From the NCBI GenBank assembly GCA_964626385.1, contig CAZVEO010000001.1:1-48452 (forward strand): a stretch of DNA of 48,452 nucleotides. Direction: 5' to 3'. The notes under the pieces are model-generated. The model worked only from the letters and a program-made list of their open reading frames with translations. It was not told where the DNA came from and ran no database searches. Numbering within the stretch: position 1 is the first letter of the stretch; each line of letters opens with the position of its first letter. Below are positions 1 to 7,323 of the stretch, one piece after another. The DNA is from Scybalousia_A sp964626385. Its GTDB lineage: Bacteria > Bacteroidota > Bacteroidia > Bacteroidales > P3. A program made the translations under genes and the position numbers.

Positions 1-350
1 TGTGCACGCGTTTGGTCAGGTCAAAAAATGTTCGTAACTTTGTAAGAGAAAAATACCCCTACAACAAAATTCCCATTTTTTACCATTGTAACTATTTGAT
101 AATCAATAATAACGAATCTTCGTTTCGAGAAATCGAAACGAAGATTCGTCGAAATAAAACGAAGATTCATTTTTGTAAAATCCCGATTTGTAAAAATTTT
201 TCTTCAAAAAACCTCTCGAAATCGCTGATTTTCAAGAAAAATGCCAATTTTTGACCCTTCGAAAAAGGTTAAGTGTCTGATAATCAATAGTAGCACTCTT
301 ATTTTTTGCTTTTAAATGGGTATTTACGCGATTTCCCGAAATTTTTTTTT
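1..350 (+). repeat. Long intergenic repeat (LR), copy 1 of 3
   Basis: This 350-bp stretch recurs at 14557-14906 and 38987-39337 in the same orientation with only scattered differences. It starts at TGTGCACGCG and ends in TTTACGCGATTTCCCG followed by a T run. Inside are a consensus Bacteroidetes promoter (11-42), a perfect inverted repeat (ACGAATCTTCGTTTC and its complement, about 109-147), a further direct copy of AACGAAGATTC, and the word TGATAATCAATA at both about 99 and 280. A reading frame of about 80 codons runs through this copy, but copy 2 has a stop in it, so I regard the element as non-coding. It may extend left of the window, since copies 2 and 3 share about 100 bp more upstream. 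Confidence 0.9.
11..42 (+). promoter_or_regulatory. Consensus Bacteroidetes promoter inside LR copy 1
   Basis: TTTG at 11-14, 20 bp, then TAACTTTG at 35-42. This matches the -33/-7 consensus of the Bacteroidetes primary sigma factor. Both boxes and their spacing are identical in all three LR copies. No gene follows directly, so the likely product would be an RNA from the repeat itself. Confidence 0.7.
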
Positions 351-363
351 GAGGGCTTTTTTT

Positions 364-500
364 GATAGGTTACAGGCGCAGCCTGCACCCACAGGGTGTT
401 TTATATGGGCATAGCCGTTATTTTTTTGATAGGTTACAGGCACAGCCTGTCCTATAAGGGCAAAGCCGTTAACTTTATAGGTTACAGGCATAGCCGTTAT
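364..500. repeat. Palindromic intergenic repeat (SR), cluster 1
   Basis: Short hairpin words follow one another: ACAGGCACAGCCTGT, CACCCACAGGGTG and GGGCAAAGCCGTTA, separated by GATAGGTTA. The same vocabulary appears in the other SR clusters (14282, 14918, 20705, 38848, 40796, 48029). It lies between LR copy 1 and the 3' end of the reverse-strand gene at 543. Confidence 0.8.
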
Positions 501-542
501 TTATTCTTTGTTACACCGAGTTAGTGTTAATTAAAGATGTTT

Positions 543-1148
543 TTATTGTTTTCTATTCTGCAAAAACCAAGCAATATAATCGGGTAAATTGTCCAAGGGT
601 AGAAAGTTTTCCTCTTCATAATTAACGGGCAGAGCGACCAAATCAAAATATTTTATCAACGTACTTGCGTAATATTCTCCTATCATTTTTTCTATTAACA
701 AATAAGCACATATTTTGAAATCGTCCTTATCTATCATTTTTTTTACTCCTATTCTTATTCCCATCTCTGTTTGTTCTTCTTCATTTTCCAAAGGCACAAA
801 AAACATCTCCCAACTTCTCAAAGAATAACCACCATATTTCATACTAACATGTTTGCCTTCTGGTTGTAGAAAACCCTCTAACTTCCAAAGATTAAACTCT
901 GGAGCATTATCCAAGAGTTCCTCTACAAAGGGAAAATATTCAACTTCTCCGTTGGCCGTTATGGTAAGAGTTCTACCCTTAGGAGTTAAATCACCCAAAA
1001 TAAAATCCAATCCTTCACAATATTTTTTCAATTGTTTATCAAAATCTAACAAAACTTTTTCTGCCTCGTTTTCCTCTAAGGAATCTATATCCATAAGAGT
1101 ATCCCTTACCTTGTCAAATTCTTGCCAAAATTTTTCTGCATCTGTCAT
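543..1148 (-). CDS. Hypothetical protein, cotranscribed with murB
   Basis: A 201-residue acidic, soluble protein with no signal peptide or membrane segment. I do not recognise the family with confidence. Visible features are an acidic, probably helical N-terminus (about 1-50), a central segment with LTITANGEVEYFPFVEELLDNAP (about 61-83 overall), which suggests an alpha/beta fold, and a C-terminus ending DYIAWFLQNRKQ. Its ATG lies only 9 bp after the murB stop on the same strand, so it is probably translated from the murB message. The downstream boundary is SR cluster 1, whose hairpins could end the transcript. No function is assigned. Confidence 0.8.
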   Translation of the reverse strand: MTDAEKFWQEFDKVRDTLMDIDSLEENEAEKVLLDFDKQLKKYCEGLDFILGDLTPKGRTLTITANGEVEYFPFVEELLDNAPEFNLWKLEGFLQPEGKHVSMKYGGYSLRSWEMFFVPLENEEEQTEMGIRIGVKKMIDKDDFKICAYLLIEKMIGEYYASTLIKYFDLVALPVNYEEENFLPLDNLPDYIAWFLQNRKQ

Positions 1149-1157
1149 AATCTTCTT

Positions 1158-2159
1158 TTATATAATGTTTGCTTCTATTTCCAAATTTATTTGAAATCTT
1201 TGTTTTATACTTTCTTTTATTTCATTAGCCAACTTAATTACTTCTTTTCCCTTTGCATCACCATAATTGACCATAACCAAGGCTTGAGTGGAATGCATAC
1301 CTACATTACCTATTTTTTTGCCCTTATATCCGCATTGTTCTATAAGCCAAGCGGCAGATATTTTTTTCTTATAGACTTCGTCAAAGGCTACAATGTTAGG
1401 AAACGATTTTTTCAAATCTAAGTACTGCTCCAAACTAATTATAGGATTTTTAAAAAAAGAACCTACATTGCCCAAAATCTTATAATCCGGTAGTTTGCTA
1501 CCTCGTATCTGTCTTATTGTTTGTGCTATTATTTGTGGTGTTAAGTTGTTAATTTGCTCTGCCTCTATTTTGTTTTTTATATCTTTGTAATCAATGTTTG
1601 GACAAAAGTTTTTATTTAAGCGAAAACCTACTTTCCAAATTAAAAGATTTTTCTCCCCATGTTTAAAAACTGAGTCTCTATAACCAAATTTACACTCCTG
1701 TTTTGTCAAGCTTCTCCATTGCTTTTGTTTTAAATCAAAGCATATAACATAATCTATTATATTCTTTACCTCCATACCATAGGCTCCAATGTTTTGTATA
1801 GGAGTGGCTCCTACGCTTGAGGGGATGCCTGCCAAATTTTCCAAACCTGAATAGTCTTGCAGAGTAGCCCAACTTACAAAATTGTCCCAATTTTCTCCTG
1901 CGGCAACCTCTACAAGAATATATTCGTTGCTTTCTTCCACTATTTTTTTACCAAGGTTTTCTACTTTTGCTACAATTTTGTCGCACTTTTTTTCTGAAAA
2001 AATAGTGTTTGCCCCAGTACCTAAAATAAAAACTTCTTTGTTTTGGTACAAGTTCGCCAACTCCTGCAAATCTTCATTATTTACAATAGTAAGAAAATTT
2101 TTGGCTACGCAATGCAAACCAAAAGTATTGTATTCGCTTAAATCAATATCATATTTCAT
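1158..2159 (-). CDS. murB: UDP-N-acetylenolpyruvoylglucosamine reductase (MurB)
   Basis: MurB is the FAD enzyme that reduces UDP-GlcNAc-enolpyruvate to UDP-MurNAc with NADPH, in cytoplasmic peptidoglycan precursor synthesis. The N-terminus has NTFGLHCVA, the FAD domain has LGTGANTIF and GIPSSVGATPIQNIGAYG, and the C-terminal domain has VGSFFKNP with the proton-donating Ser, then AAWLIEQCG and NVGMHSTQALVMVN. The layout and length of about 330 residues fit type I MurB. A TTG three codons upstream would give a slightly longer product, but a -7 box overlaps that TTG, so I choose the ATG at 2159. The gene is divergent from citX across 89 bp and leads the hypothetical gene at 543. Confidence 0.96.
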   Translation of the reverse strand: MKYDIDLSEYNTFGLHCVAKNFLTIVNNEDLQELANLYQNKEVFILGTGANTIFSEKKCDKIVAKVENLGKKIVEESNEYILVEVAAGENWDNFVSWATLQDYSGLENLAGIPSSVGATPIQNIGAYGMEVKNIIDYVICFDLKQKQWRSLTKQECKFGYRDSVFKHGEKNLLIWKVGFRLNKNFCPNIDYKDIKNKIEAEQINNLTPQIIAQTIRQIRGSKLPDYKILGNVGSFFKNPIISLEQYLDLKKSFPNIVAFDEVYKKKISAAWLIEQCGYKGKKIGNVGMHSTQALVMVNYGDAKGKEVIKLANEIKESIKQRFQINLEIEANII

Positions 2160-2164
2160 AGATT

Positions 2165-2197
2165 GCAAAAGTACAATTTTTTTATGTAACTTTGCAA
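2165..2197 (-). promoter_or_regulatory. Probable murB promoter, nearly abutting the start codon
   Basis: On the reverse strand TACTTTTGC (2173-2165) matches TAnnTTTG, with CTTG about 21 bp upstream as a weak -33 box. Only 5 bp separate the box from the ATG at 2159, so the transcript would begin at or just before the start codon (little or no leader). Confidence 0.5.
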
Positions 2198-2248
2198 GTG
2201 TAGGAAAGTGGTGTATATGGTTTCGTTAAAATAGTTTTGGCTTAAATC

Positions 2249-2755
2249 ATGAATATAACTTTGGAGCAGTTGCTTAAAAGTAGAGAAGCAAGAGTTGAAA
2301 ATCAAAGGAAGCTTTTGCAAAAATATAAAGACAAAGTTTTGATTTGTCTTACTGTTGTTATGCCGGGAAAGGAGAAGAGAAATAAAAATTCTCTTATAGT
2401 TGCCCGTGCAGCAATAAAAGTTATAGATTCTACTTTTGAGCAACGTATTATTTATAAGGAAGAAAAAGATTTGGAAACGGGTTTTGAGGCTTATTACATA
2501 GTGCAGGGCGAGGCTTTGGAAATAAAAAAAGAGGTTTGCCAAATAGAGCAAAAGCATTTGTTGGGTAGGCTATTTGATATAGATGTAATAAGTAAGGGGG
2601 GAATTCCTATCACAAGACAAGAGGTGGAACAAGCTCCACGTAAATGTTTGATATGCGAGAAAGAATCAAGGTTTTGTATGCGCAATTTTACTCATACTCA
2701 AGAGGAGTTGCAAGCAAAAATCTTACAACTTATAGATGCTTTTATAAAACAATAG
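2249..2755 (+). CDS. citX: Citrate lyase holo-acyl-carrier protein synthase (CitX)
   Basis: CitX transfers the 2'-(5''-triphosphoribosyl)-3'-dephospho-CoA prosthetic group to the serine of the CitD acyl-carrier subunit, which activates citrate lyase. The 168-residue length is normal for the family. Recognisable motifs are the N-terminal ITLEQLLKSREARVENQ, LLGRLFDIDVIS with the conserved R-FDIDV core, GGIPITRQEV, and the C-terminal PRKCLICE. Its target citD lies 13 kb away at 15257, so the cluster is split. TAGTTTTG at 2232-2239 may be its -7 box. The gene runs convergently into the dehydrogenase at 2758 with a 2-bp gap. Confidence 0.9.
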   Translation: MNITLEQLLKSREARVENQRKLLQKYKDKVLICLTVVMPGKEKRNKNSLIVARAAIKVIDSTFEQRIIYKEEKDLETGFEAYYIVQGEALEIKKEVCQIEQKHLLGRLFDIDVISKGGIPITRQEVEQAPRKCLICEKESRFCMRNFTHTQEELQAKILQLIDAFIKQ

Positions 2756-2757
2756 TC

Positions 2758-3702
2758 CTACAAACTTTTTATACAAGAAATAATATTTTTTGCAAGAAAA
2801 TAGGAAAGTTTGTAGTAAGACTCTTTTGTCCAGCCTGCCACATGAGGAGTAAGAACTGTGTTTTCCATAGCAAACAATTTGCTTAACTCTTCTTTTGCTT
2901 TGTTGTCAAAGGACATTTCATTGGAAAAGTTTTCATATTCCAAAACATCCAAACCTGCTCCGAGTACTTTGTTATTTTCTAAGGCAAAAGTCAAATCAGA
3001 AAGTTTTACCACTTTACCCCTTGATGTATTTAGCAAAAAGAAAGGTTTTAGAAAACTATTTATAAACGCCTTATCAACCATATATTTTGTTTCCTCTGTC
3101 AAAGGCACATGCAAGGACAAAACATCGCATTCTTTTTTCAATTCTTCCAAAGTGCTTTGCTTTGCGTATTGGTCGGAATAGTCTTTTTTGTATTTATCAT
3201 AAGCCAAGACTTTACACTCAAATCCTGATAGTCTTTTTGCAAACTCTTTACCCATATTGCCATAACCTATAATACCTATGGTTTTTCCCTTTACTTCTAA
3301 GCCTCTGTTTTCCTCTCTAAGCCAAAGTCCTTGACGTACTTCTTTGTCGCTCAAAGTTATCTTATCAAACAACGCAAGTAAAAGCCCCAAAGTATGTTCT
3401 CCTACTGCATCTCTATTGCCTTCAGGAGAGTTGATGCAAATAATATTTTTTTGTTGAGCATATTCTACATCAATACTATCCATTCCTGCTCCGCTTCTTG
3501 CAATAAATTTAAGTTTTGACCCTAAATCTATTATTTGTTTGTCTATTTTTATCTTGCTTCTCACTATGATTCCATCGTAAAGATAAATGTTTTTGATAAT
3601 ATCTTCTCTATTATATTCTGGGTGATAGGCAATAGAAATGTTTTCACTTTTTAGCATCTCTATCAAAATAGGGTGAATATCATCTATAAGTAGTACTTGC
3701 AT
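2758..3702 (-). CDS. D-isomer-specific 2-hydroxyacid dehydrogenase (phosphoglycerate dehydrogenase-like)
   Basis: A 314-residue NAD-dependent dehydrogenase of the family that oxidises 3-phosphoglycerate or related D-2-hydroxyacids. The substrate domain is split around the Rossmann domain, which carries GIIGYGNMG (about residues 143-151). The catalytic Arg, Glu and His are visible in NTSRGKVV, GLDVLEYE and TPHVAGWT. There is no C-terminal ACT or ASB domain, so this is the short form. Phosphoglycerate dehydrogenase (serine synthesis) is the likeliest role, but D-lactate or other hydroxyacid activity cannot be excluded from sequence alone. It is 14 bp after the lysozyme gene on the same strand. 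Confidence 0.85.
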   Translation of the reverse strand: MQVLLIDDIHPILIEMLKSENISIAYHPEYNREDIIKNIYLYDGIIVRSKIKIDKQIIDLGSKLKFIARSGAGMDSIDVEYAQQKNIICINSPEGNRDAVGEHTLGLLLALFDKITLSDKEVRQGLWLREENRGLEVKGKTIGIIGYGNMGKEFAKRLSGFECKVLAYDKYKKDYSDQYAKQSTLEELKKECDVLSLHVPLTEETKYMVDKAFINSFLKPFFLLNTSRGKVVKLSDLTFALENNKVLGAGLDVLEYENFSNEMSFDNKAKEELSKLFAMENTVLTPHVAGWTKESYYKLSYFLAKNIISCIKSL

Positions 3703-3716
3703 TGTTGTTTATAGTT

Positions 3717-4490
3717 TTATTTATGTTTTCTGCTATTGTAGATATAATTGACAAAATCAGTATAAGTTCCGTTGAAAATATTCATATCCACATTGCCCGC
3801 TATACCTGGAATAACACCAGAATGAGTGTATTGCCAAAAAGTCCATGTTTTCATTTTAGGTTCTGTACATAGTTTGCAAAGCCAAAGAGGATATTCGTCA
3901 AAACTCCCTTTTATATACTTGTTATAAGTATCTACATTGGTATAAATTATAGGTTTACACTTGTAATGTTTTTCCAATTCAAAAAGACATCTAAGCAATT
4001 GATTTTGTATTTTATCATGTGATAAACGAGTAAAACGATTGCCATAAGAAAGTTCAAAATCAACCACAGGAGGCAAATCATTATCAGAAAGTTTTACATT
4101 GTTTATAAAATTTTTTGCCTGTTCTTCTCCCGTTCTGTTAAACTTATAAAACAAATATGCACCCATTACAATATTGCTTTCTTTGGCTTTTTTTTGATTT
4201 TTAGTAAAACGTTTATCTACAAAATCCCCTCCTTCTGTAGCTTTAATAAAAACAAAACTTATATGATTATCACTCAAAACCTTCCAATCTATATCTCCTT
4301 GATGAGAGGAAATATCTATTCCCATAACAGGATATTTGTTATAATCTATGCCAAGTGTGGGGCAAGCATAGTATTTTTTATAATAGTCCATTGCGTAAGT
4401 AAAAGCAATAATTCCTCCTACAGTAAAGACCAATAGCAGTGATAGAATCAAAAAGATTCGTTTTGCAGTTATTTTCTTTTTTCTTGCCAT
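3717..4490 (-). CDS. Membrane-anchored GH25 lysozyme (N-acetylmuramidase)
   Basis: A 257-residue protein with a basic N-terminus (ARKKKITAKR), one transmembrane helix (about 11-32), then a glycoside hydrolase family 25 barrel. The GH25 signatures are GIDISSHQGDIDW near the start of the barrel, FIKATEG, PPVVDFEL carrying the catalytic Asp-x-Glu pair, IIYTNVDTYNKY, and WTFWQYTHSG followed by VDMNIFNG. Members hydrolyse the MurNAc-GlcNAc bond of peptidoglycan. The anchor places it in the periplasm, so wall remodelling is more likely than a secreted bacteriolysin. The gene directly follows the lipoprotein stop and precedes the dehydrogenase gene, so these three probably form one operon. Confidence 0.9.
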   Translation of the reverse strand: MARKKKITAKRIFLILSLLLVFTVGGIIAFTYAMDYYKKYYACPTLGIDYNKYPVMGIDISSHQGDIDWKVLSDNHISFVFIKATEGGDFVDKRFTKNQKKAKESNIVMGAYLFYKFNRTGEEQAKNFINNVKLSDNDLPPVVDFELSYGNRFTRLSHDKIQNQLLRCLFELEKHYKCKPIIYTNVDTYNKYIKGSFDEYPLWLCKLCTEPKMKTWTFWQYTHSGVIPGIAGNVDMNIFNGTYTDFVNYIYNSRKHK

Positions 4491-4718
4491 TTATTTCTTT
4501 GTGGTTTTGACTTCTAAGTTTTCTGTCTTGGTATTATAGTTAACGAATACTTTTTCCNNNNNNNNNNNNNNNNNNNNNNNNNNNNNNNNNNNNNNNNNNN
4601 NNNNNNNNNNNNNNNNNNNNNNNNNNNNNNNNNNNNNNNNNNNNNNNNNNNNNNNNNTTTTTTTGCAACCCGCAAATAACAAACATATAAATAATAGAAA
4701 AAGATTATACTTTATCAT
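4491..4718 (-). CDS. Small lipoprotein, interrupted by the assembly gap
   Basis: The first 20 or so residues form a lipoprotein signal (MIKYNLFLLFICLLFAGC, then KK), with Cys18 as the expected lipidated residue. The last residues before the stop are FVNYNTKTENLEVKTTKK. Between them lie 100 N, a conventional placeholder of unknown length. The two ends may therefore be one lipoprotein or two different genes, and the apparent frame continuity means nothing. TATTTTTGC on the reverse strand about 20 bp upstream of the ATG is a plausible -7 box. The stop adjoins the lysozyme start. Confidence 0.45.
   Translation of the reverse strand: MIKYNLFLLFICLLFAGCKKXXXXXXXXXXXXXXXXXXXXXXXXXXXXXXXXXXEKVFVNYNTKTENLEVKTTKK
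4558..4657. other. Assembly gap (100 N)
   Basis: Exactly 100 undetermined bases, the usual scaffold gap of unknown size. Linkage of the sequences left and right rests on scaffolding only. Confidence 1.
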
Positions 4719-4770
4719 TTTGCTTGACTCTTTTTTGGCTTGCAAAAATACAAATTTTATAAAAAAAATA

Positions 4771-4779
4771 TAACTTTGC
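4771..4779 (+). promoter_or_regulatory. Probable -7 box for the beta-CASP nuclease gene
   Basis: TAACTTTGC matches TAnnTTTG, 25 bp before the ATG at 4805. No clear TTTG is seen at the -33 position. Confidence 0.45.
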
Positions 4780-4804
4780 ATAACATAAAAAAACTGAGAA
4801 TATT

Positions 4805-6211
4805 ATGACCATACAATTTTTGGGTGCTACAAGAGAAGTAACAGGTAGCAAACATTTGATAACAACCGATATTGGCACAAAAATACTTTTGGATTGCGGT
4901 ATGTATCAAGGCAAGGGCTTGGAAACTTATAATGATAATATGGACTTAGGTTTTGAACCAAAGGAAATAGATTATTTGATTCTTTCCCATGCACATATTG
5001 ACCACTCAGGGCTTATACCTTATATAATAAAGAAAGGGTTTAAAGGCACGGTGCTTTGTACTCCAGCCACAAGGGATTTGTGTGCTATAATGTTGCCTGA
5101 CTCGGGTAGAATACAAGAGTTGGATACCATAACCTTTAACAAAAAAAGAGAAAAACAGGGCTTGCCTACAATAGAACCTATATATACGGAAGAGGATGCT
5201 CGTTTGAGTATGCAATGTTTTGTCAGCATACCATATGATAGAGAAATAAGGTTTGGAGATTTTTCCCTTATGTTTACGGACAATGGGCATATATTAGGTA
5301 GCGCAACTTGTAATATTAAACTTTATTCTAAAGACAGAGAAAAACCTATTAGTGTAGCCTTTACAGGAGATATAGGCAGATATGAAGGCAGAATACTTAA
5401 AGCACCTCAGCGTTTTCCTCAAGCCGATTATGTTATTATGGAATCCACATACGGGGATAGACAGCACAAAGCAGTAACTCAGAGCGATGATGATTTGTTG
5501 GATGTTGTAAAATATACTTGTGTTCAAAAACGAGGCAAACTTATAATTCCTTCTTTTGCAGTAGGTAGAGCTCAAGAGATAATATTTGCGCTTAACAAAC
5601 TTTGGGAAGAAGATAGGTTGCCAAACATAGATGTTTATGTGGATAGCCCTTTGAGTGTGAATGCAACAAATATTTTTAAACTTCATACAGAGTGTTTTAA
5701 TAGCGAAATGATAGAGTTTATGCGTCAAGACCCCGACCCATTTGGTTTTGATAAATTAAGATACATACAATCCTCGAAAGAAAGCAAGATGTTAAACTTT
5801 TCTATGGAACCATGTATTATTATTTCAGCCTCTGGTATGATGGAGGCAGGTAGAGTTAAGCACCATATAGCCAACAATATAGAAAAACGTTCTACTACAA
5901 TACTTGGTGTAGGTTATTGCTCACCTACAACACTTGGTCATCGTATTCTTAGAGGAGATAAGAATATTTCTATTTTTGGTATTCCTCACAAAGTAAAAGC
6001 CGATATTAGAAAATTGGAATCCTATTCTGCTCATGCCGATTGCAATGAGTTGTTACGCTTTATTGACCATTTGGACAGAGAAAGAACAAAAAAAATTATT
6101 GTGGTACATGGTGAGGCACAGACACAAGATAAGTTTGCAAAAACACTTAAATCAAATGGCTTTAAGGATGTGTTTATTCCTCAAAAAAGAGATATTCTAA
6201 ATATAGAATAG
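4805..6211 (+). CDS. Metallo-beta-lactamase/beta-CASP family nuclease
   Basis: A 468-residue hydrolase of the RNA-processing branch of the metallo-beta-lactamase superfamily (KEGG-type 'exonuclease of the beta-lactamase fold', related to CPSF73/Ysh1). The zinc motifs are visible: SHAHIDHSG (about 61-69), a His in DNGHILGSA, and TGDIGR. The beta-CASP insertion carries STYGDR, VDSPLSVNATNIF and SASGMMEAGRVKHH, and the terminal His motif is VHGEAQTQ. There is no signal peptide, so it acts in the cytoplasm, probably as an RNA endo- or exonuclease. It has its own -7 box and is followed by a hairpin at 6219. Confidence 0.92.
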   Translation: MTIQFLGATREVTGSKHLITTDIGTKILLDCGMYQGKGLETYNDNMDLGFEPKEIDYLILSHAHIDHSGLIPYIIKKGFKGTVLCTPATRDLCAIMLPDSGRIQELDTITFNKKREKQGLPTIEPIYTEEDARLSMQCFVSIPYDREIRFGDFSLMFTDNGHILGSATCNIKLYSKDREKPISVAFTGDIGRYEGRILKAPQRFPQADYVIMESTYGDRQHKAVTQSDDDLLDVVKYTCVQKRGKLIIPSFAVGRAQEIIFALNKLWEEDRLPNIDVYVDSPLSVNATNIFKLHTECFNSEMIEFMRQDPDPFGFDKLRYIQSSKESKMLNFSMEPCIIISASGMMEAGRVKHHIANNIEKRSTTILGVGYCSPTTLGHRILRGDKNISIFGIPHKVKADIRKLESYSAHADCNELLRFIDHLDRERTKKIIVVHGEAQTQDKFAKTLKSNGFKDVFIPQKRDILNIE

Positions 6212-6218
6212 TGTTGAA

Positions 6219-6271
6219 AAGAAAAGTTTGGCTGAAATATGGTTTTGTCGTTTTTCGGTCAAACTTTTCTT
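6219..6271 (+). terminator. Imperfect long hairpin between nuclease and thioredoxin-like genes
   Basis: AAGAAAAGTTTG (6219-6230) pairs perfectly with CAAACTTTTCTT (6260-6271), and the stem continues inward with GU pairs. There is no clean T run after it, so it may be a weak terminator, a processing site, or an mRNA structure. Confidence 0.4.
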
Positions 6272-6293
6272 GTAGATATATTTTTGAAAAATT

Positions 6294-6797
6294 ATGAAAA
6301 GTTTTTTTCCCCTTGTAGTTTGTTGCTTACTCTTTGTATGCTATTGTTATGGGCAGAATGATGAGGTTTTGTTTGATAAATACAATAATCAACGTTACAA
6401 TACTTTTATTTGCGATTTTGATTTTGTAACCACATCTGACAGTAATGCCAAGCAAAATCTTTATTCTTTAAAAGTCGATAGTATATATTTGTTTTTCTAT
6501 GACCCATATTGCGAACATTGTCATAAGGAAATAAAACTTCTGAAAAAAAATAAGCAACTAAACAGAGCAATTAAAGACTCCTCACTTGTTATTATAACTA
6601 TACCGCCGGATATAGATTTTTTAACTTGGCAAAAGCAAGTAAAGAAAATGCCAAAGCAATGGTTAAATGCTTATTCTTTTGATAATGAAAAAATTATTAA
6701 AACTTTGCTTTGGAAAGTCCCGGAACTGTTTGTTTTGGATAGACAAAAAAGAATTATACATATAGATATGTACAGACAAGATTTGGAAGATGAATAA
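6294..6797 (+). CDS. Secreted thioredoxin-fold protein
   Basis: A 167-residue protein with a cleavable signal peptide (MKSFFPLVVCCLLFVCYCYG, cleavage near residue 20) and a thioredoxin-like core. The redox motif is FYDPYCEHCHKEI (CEHC about residues 76-79), followed by VIITIPP and a cis-Pro-type segment KVPELFVLD. The fold resembles the extracytoplasmic TlpA/DUF5106-like thioredoxins of Bacteroidetes, which act in the periplasm as disulfide or peroxide reductases. Its substrate is unknown. The last 8 bp overlap the aroQ start, suggesting translational coupling. Confidence 0.8.
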   Translation: MKSFFPLVVCCLLFVCYCYGQNDEVLFDKYNNQRYNTFICDFDFVTTSDSNAKQNLYSLKVDSIYLFFYDPYCEHCHKEIKLLKKNKQLNRAIKDSSLVIITIPPDIDFLTWQKQVKKMPKQWLNAYSFDNEKIIKTLLWKVPELFVLDRQKRIIHIDMYRQDLEDE

Positions 6798-7209
6798 GAT
6801 ACTTATTATAAACGGAGCAAATCTCAACCTATTGGGAAATAGGGAAAAAGAGATTTATGGACAGAAATCTTTTGAAGAATACTTAAAGGAATTGCGAGCA
6901 AAATACCCAAAAGTAGAGATATGTTATTTTCAGTCCAATATAGAGGGAGAATTGGTTAATGCTTTGCAAAACAATAAGGCAGATGGAATTATTCTCAATG
7001 CTGGAGGTTACACACACACCTCTGTAGTTATAAGAGATGCTATTTTGGCTATAAATACTAATGTTGTTGAAGTGCATATATCAAATATTTCGGCAAGAGA
7101 AGGATTTAGACACACCTCTTTACTTACCCCTGTGTGCAGAGGATGTATTATGGGTTTTGGGTTAGAGAGTTATGAATTGGCACTGAATTTTTTTATCAAA
7201 TCATTTTAA
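6790..7209 (+). CDS. aroQ: 3-dehydroquinate dehydratase, type II (AroQ)
   Basis: AroQ converts 3-dehydroquinate to 3-dehydroshikimate in the shikimate pathway and is a dodecameric cytoplasmic enzyme. The 139-residue length is typical. Signatures are IINGANLNLLGNREKEIYG with the catalytic Tyr, YFQSNIEGELVNALQ, LNAGGYTHTSVVIRDA, EVHISNISAREGFRHTS with the general-acid His and conserved Arg, and GFGLESYELAL. The ATG lies inside the preceding thioredoxin-like gene. Confidence 0.96.
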   Translation: MNKILIINGANLNLLGNREKEIYGQKSFEEYLKELRAKYPKVEICYFQSNIEGELVNALQNNKADGIILNAGGYTHTSVVIRDAILAINTNVVEVHISNISAREGFRHTSLLTPVCRGCIMGFGLESYELALNFFIKSF

Positions 7210-7280
7210 GTTTTAAAAAATATATTTTTTCTTTTGTTACCTTTGGAGGCTTTTGTAAACATTGTTATCAAAAAATTTTA

Positions 7281-7289
7281 TAACTTTGC
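7281..7289 (+). promoter_or_regulatory. Probable -7 box for ffh
   Basis: TAACTTTGC matches TAnnTTTG, 34 bp before the ffh ATG. A TTG lies 16 bp upstream (7262-7264), which is shorter than the usual 19-20 bp spacing. Confidence 0.45.
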
Positions 7290-7323
7290 ACTTTGAAATC
7301 AGAAGAAAATAAGAGCAGAAACA

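Noticed and set aside
12..254. An 80-codon open frame through LR copy 1, with a counterpart at 38986-39258 in copy 3
   Set aside because: Copy 2 has a TAG in the same frame soon after the promoter region, the start would be TTG or lie within the promoter, and the composition is low-complexity. The promoter and hairpin explain the conservation better.
1..350. LR as an insertion sequence
   Set aside because: At 350 bp it has no transposase frame, no terminal inverted repeats were found at its ends, and no target duplication is visible in this window.
2156..2557. A 133-codon reverse frame across citX
   Set aside because: It is antisense to citX, a clearly recognised gene, and shows no family resemblance.
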